Both the position numbers and the translations under genes were made by a program. The notes beneath the pieces are model-generated. The model was not told the origin of the DNA, did not search any database, and saw nothing but the letters and a program-made list of their open reading frames with translations. DNA of 64,000 nt, taken from NCBI GenBank assembly GCA_016165875.1, contig JABBOT010000005.1, positions 19,785,136 to 19,849,135 of the forward strand. Reading direction: 5' to 3'. Positions 59,771-64,000 of this stretch are shown here, piece after piece (positions within the stretch are counted from its first letter, which is position 1; every line of letters starts with the position of its first letter). The DNA is from Acanthopleura granulata (lineage: Eukaryota > Mollusca > Polyplacophora > Chitonida > Chitonidae).

Positions 59771-60072
59771 TCAACCTATCAGATCGTGCCACCTGGCAGT
59801 TCCTCTCGCGCGAGGTTGTAACATTTCTGACCAATGGGACTTCTCGGCTTTGTCTGGACTCGGACCGATGGTGACACGGCCAACCACGGTGTCTTTTTTA
59901 TATGCACGTGAACGCATGACGATTATTTCCACCGTGCAGGACTGAGCGAATTCCCTAGGTGTGTTGAACTGACAGACATACCGCCATGCGGGGCTTGGGC
60001 CGGATTGTAATGGCGATGTATGAACTTCAACAACTTCACCGTTTTCCAGTAGTCTGCTTACAGCGTAGAATT
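59771..60072 (-). CDS. C2B-domain terminal exon
   Basis: The acceptor TTTTCTGTTGCAG ends at 60073; the frame runs 302 nt to TGA at 59771-59773. It encodes FYAVSRLLENGEV, WRYVCQFNTPREFAQSCTVE, VVGRVTIGP, HWSEM and RWHDLIG. Because its frame lacks a nearby ATG it is easily missed by simple open-frame searches. Confidence 0.8.
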
Positions 60073-61364
60073 CTGCAACAGAAAAGAGCAGTTATATTCA
60101 AATCCTACGTATGGGACGTTATTACCCGTGACAGGAATCAGTCACAGAAAGCTGTTAAAATTGTAAACAAGTGGATATCCGAAATCCATTATTGTAACAA
60201 TACAGATGCTGAAGAAATTAAAACTACAACTACGTACATGTATTCTGACATGTAATAAGCGCATAAATATAGAAAGGTCTGTCAGCAGTTTGCGGATGGT
60301 AGTGGGTTTCCTTCCACCATAATGTTGATCCCTCTCGTATAACTGAAATATTCTTGAGCACGACGTAAAACACCAATGAAATAAATAAATCAATAAATAA
60401 ATATCAATGTAGAAAGGTGGAGTTTCAAATTTTAACTAGCGCGTGTACTGTATATTATGATAATCCTTAACTTCATTTTCTTTACCACTAATTCATTAAT
60501 CAATTCATTCATTTATTTACCCGATTTCATTTTAATGCTACACATACGAATTTTTCTTTTGACTATTCAAGTTTAATAATGTGGGATAATTCTAAGAAAT
60601 ACTTAGCCTGTCTTTCCTTCATCGATTCGCAACTGGTATGTGTAATGGCATAAACATTATGCATAACCACATGCTTGTTTACATTATGTTCATTGTGGAA
60701 TACTTCCGCATGGTGGTATAGCCAAAGGTTGGCTCTGATACTGAGATGAATGAAATGATGAGAATGTATTAATTCTTGGTAATTTATATTAAGTATAGCC
60801 GCCTTACTTGGACCAGAGGAAAATCTGCTCTTAACAGGCAGCAATTCGGCTTTCTGTACGGTGACTTGAAGATGGCGGAGAGCGGGTTCAAATTGTAAAA
60901 TGACCAAGACACTGCCTACATCGGAGTCTTCTGTCGTGGAAGTCTGAATGTCAAACATAAAATTCATTTGTGTATTTGGATTATTTTATGTACAGAAGAA
61001 TATTTTGCTGCGGTCATTCATATGGAGAGGATGGCGGGTTAACAACCGCTGTTCACAAGATCCCTATCAAATCCCTATACATAAAGTCACAGCCGAAGTG
61101 ACCAAGCCGGGATTCGAACTCACAACCCAACTAAATCGTCAGGGTCTGCCATTAGCGAGGTTTATGCCATAGCGTCTTGACTAAACGCAGCAAGGGTTAA
61201 GCATATCTTACCATTCCTACACAATAATACCTTAACCCGTCTTTGTATTGAAGTTTATTCGGCGTTTTGCATGCGCCGTTTTTATTGTACATAATACAAG
61301 AGACGTCCGAGCTGAACGGCTGGGCGAACTCGCTGACGTCTAATGGATTCATAAAATCTGCAAT
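59771..61364 (-). CDS. C2-domain protein resembling synaptotagmin-14/16 (3' part)
   Basis: Two exons, 60943-60808 and 60072-59771, join in phase 1 and encode a C-terminal C2B-type domain of about 145 residues; a third exon, 61364-61212, fits in phase 0 upstream. Visible are strand segments LVILQFEPALRHLQVTVQKA and VVGRVTIGP, and a C-terminal HWSEM followed by RWHDL. That ending (HW-x-EM, then RWH) is the hallmark of synaptotagmin-family C2B domains and is closest, from memory, to Syt14/16. The aspartates that bind calcium in classical C2 loops are absent: the first loop reads KSRFSSGPKFYAVS. A calcium-independent phospholipid or protein binding role in membrane traffic is therefore inferred. 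A second C2 domain and the N-terminus were not found with confidence. Confidence 0.72.
60275..60402 (+). repeat. SINE 3' part
   Basis: From TCTGTCAGCAGTTTGCGGAT through CTTGAGCACGACGTAAAACA to (AAAT)n. It lies in the intron between the two C2B exons, in opposite orientation to the gene. Confidence 0.85.
60808..60943 (-). CDS. C2B-domain exon: first strands
   Basis: 136 nt, phase 0 in, phase 1 out, donor GTAAGG. It starts with an acidic/Thr linker (TSTTEDSDVG), then VLVILQFEPALRHLQVTVQK and AELLPVK, the usual beta-1/beta-2 start of a C2B domain. Its split codon with the next exon gives Lys. Confidence 0.78.
61020..61190 (-). repeat. tRNA-headed SINE relic
   Basis: On the minus strand an A-box-like region near 61160-61175 is followed by GTGAGTTCGAATCCCGGC, a good B-box sequence. 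It lies directly downstream of the candidate exon 61212-61364. Confidence 0.6.
61212..61364 (-). CDS. Candidate upstream exon of the C2-domain gene
   Basis: 153 nt open in phase 0 between an acceptor (TTCACATCAG) and a good donor (GTAAGA). It encodes IADFMNPLDVSEFAQPF, a Cys-containing middle and YKDGLRYYCVGM. No domain is recognised. Support comes from splice signals and matching phase only. Confidence 0.5.
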
Positions 61365-63094
61365 CTGATGTGAACAAAGGCATCGAAAATGAAGATTGGT
61401 AACTTGCATTACGTTACACCTAACCGGTAAGGTATCATTGATTCAACACTGAAATATTTTTCACCAAAGAAATTTCGCATGCAATCTTGAGTTCTGGCCA
61501 CTGCGAACACGGCTAACTAAACCTTTTTTTTTTTTTTATCAAATGACTGACTCGTAAAACTCTTTCCAGTGTTGAGCTTCAAATGAATGTACCCATTTGT
61601 TCTTTCCTGTGATGCGCCACACTATGCTTGTTTGTATTACAGGGCGCCACACGTGTGAGCACGAGACACTTAAATACAAGTGATGCAAAGTTGTTGATGA
61701 AACCTATGCCTTCGCACTGGGATTTGAACCTCTCCATGCAACTCATCCTAGCCTCCATGCACATCATAGAATCGCATGAGATCTCCACCGAGGGCGAGTA
61801 GGGGAGGAATTACGAGGTGCGTTAAAAGGAAAGGAAAACATAATAACGGTGCCAAAATCAGATGAAAAACCGCCATAGCAAAACATTTTCAAGTACTTTT
61901 TATCCTGTAAAAAAAATCAAAATAAACTTCAAGGCTATCTATGTAAATAAACTTTCACGCTCTTTCATCTGGATTGAGCATCATTTTCATGTTTTATTCT
62001 CCTTTAAAAGGACAATCTGTCTCGATTCAGAGCTATAAATTAAACTGCAGGCAGTAACCTGAGGCAGCAAATACTGCCGACACACCACCACTGGTAACGT
62101 GCACGTTCTTGACCACATGATGCGATTCGTCGTATCGTCTCGTTAAACAAAATCGAAACTTGTTAACTTCCAATCGATTGAATGGTGCAATTTGTATAAA
62201 AGACCTTGTGTTGTATTGTGTCGAAGAGTTGAAAAGGTCAGGGTAGCATTTGGTGAACGCAAAGTGTTTATTGCCGTAGTTACTTGAGAATAATTCATAA
62301 AAGGTTTGCGTTGTGTATTGTACGCTCACCGATGGGATCGATATCAAATGCCGGAGCAACATTATGCCAAGCACCAACCACTGCTACCCACGAGAGTGCC
62401 CCTTTGAGCACTGCTAAAAGGCTAATCTTTTGTAACATAGGGCCAGTTGGGCCAGATATGCACGGCCAACCAAACAATTTTGGATCTAAAAGTCCAAAAT
62501 TTCCCCCCCAAATACTCCTTATATCAAAAATAAGCTTGAATAGAAATAATTTTAAGCTTACTTTCCCCCTACATGTTCGATTTATCCAAGTAAGGTGTTT
62601 ACCTCCCTGTGCTTATTTTGTTCAAAGAGTACGGTAGTGGGGGAACCTTTCAAGCCGCCCGATCATGACAATGACAGAAAAACTACCGGGAGCTGGATCT
62701 GAATACTGGAAATCATAGGTCTAAGTCTGATTTATTAGAGTGGACGAAATTTGGAGATACTGTGAAAGCATTTTGACGTTTTTTAGTAACCATCTGTTCG
62801 GTTCCGAGAAAAATTCATTCAATGACAAATCAACCTCCGTTGAAGAACATCTTTCGGAAGGATTTGCTACCAAGCCAAGATTTACCCCGTAACCATAGTT
62901 ACCTCATAGGACTTAACGATCTCAATATATGGAAGTTAAATATTGCAAAAAGTCCAGAGCAAACATTATTACGACCATACCAGAAGCAAAACTCTTCAAT
63001 ACCTGGAGGATTGCGGATAGCTTTGTTTTAATTATTCAGAATTAAATCAGCAAGGTATAATCTTTGATATTTGGCAATCACTAACCTAAATTAG
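61365..63094. other. Region between the C2-domain gene and beta-tubulin
   Basis: It may hold further 5' exons of the C2-domain gene. One open stretch near 61690-61785 (minus) encodes ERFKSQCEGIGFINNFASL before a GTATTT donor that would join 61364 in phase 0, but its acceptor is poor. Another candidate is listed at 62330-62438. Nothing else was recognised. Confidence 0.35.
62330..62438 (-). CDS. Candidate first exon with a hydrophobic N-terminus
   Basis: ATG at 62438-62436, then a hydrophobic run (ISLLAVLKGALSWVAVVGAW) like a signal anchor, ending FDIDPI before the donor GTGAGC in phase 1. Synaptotagmins start with a membrane anchor, so this could begin the C2-domain gene, but no exon linking its phase 1 end to the phase 0 start at 61364 was found. 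Confidence 0.25.
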
Positions 63095-63114
63095 GCAGTA
63101 ACGGAAATTTTACC

Positions 63115-63120
63115 TTTATT
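63115..63120 (-). terminator. Likely poly(A) signal of the beta-tubulin gene
   Basis: AATAAA on the minus strand, 84 nt after the stop codon. Cleavage would be expected near 63090-63105, giving a short 3' UTR. Confidence 0.7.
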
Positions 63121-63203
63121 AAAAATCTTCATTCTTAAAAATGAAAAAGGAAAACAGCTAGTTCGTGTAGCAGTAGGTTTTTGAGTAGCCATGGGTTTTC
63201 ACA

Positions 63204-64000
<797 letters not shown>

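Noticed and set aside
62051..62082. Short segment that could link the candidate first exon (62330-62438) to 61364 in phase
   Set aside because: Only 32 nt with a poor pyrimidine tract and a weak GTTACT donor; a fit in phase alone is not enough.
62033..62377. 114-codon minus-strand frame
   Set aside because: It overlaps the candidate splice donor at 62330 in another frame and has no recognised motif.

Overview
The window looks like nuclear DNA of an invertebrate animal, most likely a mollusc or another lophotrochozoan. Three things point there: intron-rich genes with animal orthologues, an AT-rich background, and many tRNA-derived SINE copies whose conserved core and (TTTA)n tail resemble those of mollusc genomes. 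Nothing bacterial or viral was recognised. The species cannot be named from sequence alone.

Five protein-coding genes can be supported, from left to right. (1) The 3' part of a Shaw/Kv3-type voltage-gated K+ channel on the plus strand (741-2504; T1 domain outside the window). (2) A complete 14-exon DAZAP1-like hnRNP gene on the minus strand (10261-28412; 527 residues predicted). (3) A complete 14-exon ceramide transfer protein gene, CERT1, on the minus strand (35128-54916; 596 residues predicted). (4) A C2-domain gene resembling synaptotagmin-14/16 on the minus strand (C2B exons 59771-60072 and 60808-60943, upstream part uncertain). (5) The 3' part of a beta-tubulin gene on the minus strand (63204-64000, running off the right edge). 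The channel and the DAZAP1-like gene converge tail to tail across about 7.3 kb; the four minus-strand genes lie in tandem. They do not form a pathway: their products act in membrane excitability, RNA processing, ER-Golgi lipid transfer, vesicle or membrane binding, and the cytoskeleton.

Introns and intergenic DNA are full of repeats: about a dozen copies of one SINE family (tRNA head, GC-rich core, TTTA tail), relics of other tRNA-headed elements, short inverted-repeat elements, a 36-bp minisatellite in a CERT1 intron that is open in several frames, and a higher-order 17/18-bp minisatellite in the first CERT1 intron. One SINE copy is interrupted by a 239-bp terminal-inverted-repeat element.

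No obvious undescribed multigene system is visible. The best leads are: a Shaw channel with an altered S6 gate motif and S4; a near-perfect 50-bp hairpin just downstream of it; a chain of phase 1-1 exons encoding the low-complexity tail of the DAZAP1-like protein; a C2B domain without the usual calcium ligands; and an unidentified 99-codon frame next to an inverted repeat. Exon borders were placed by eye from GT/AG signals, reading phase and remembered family sequences; no alignment was run.
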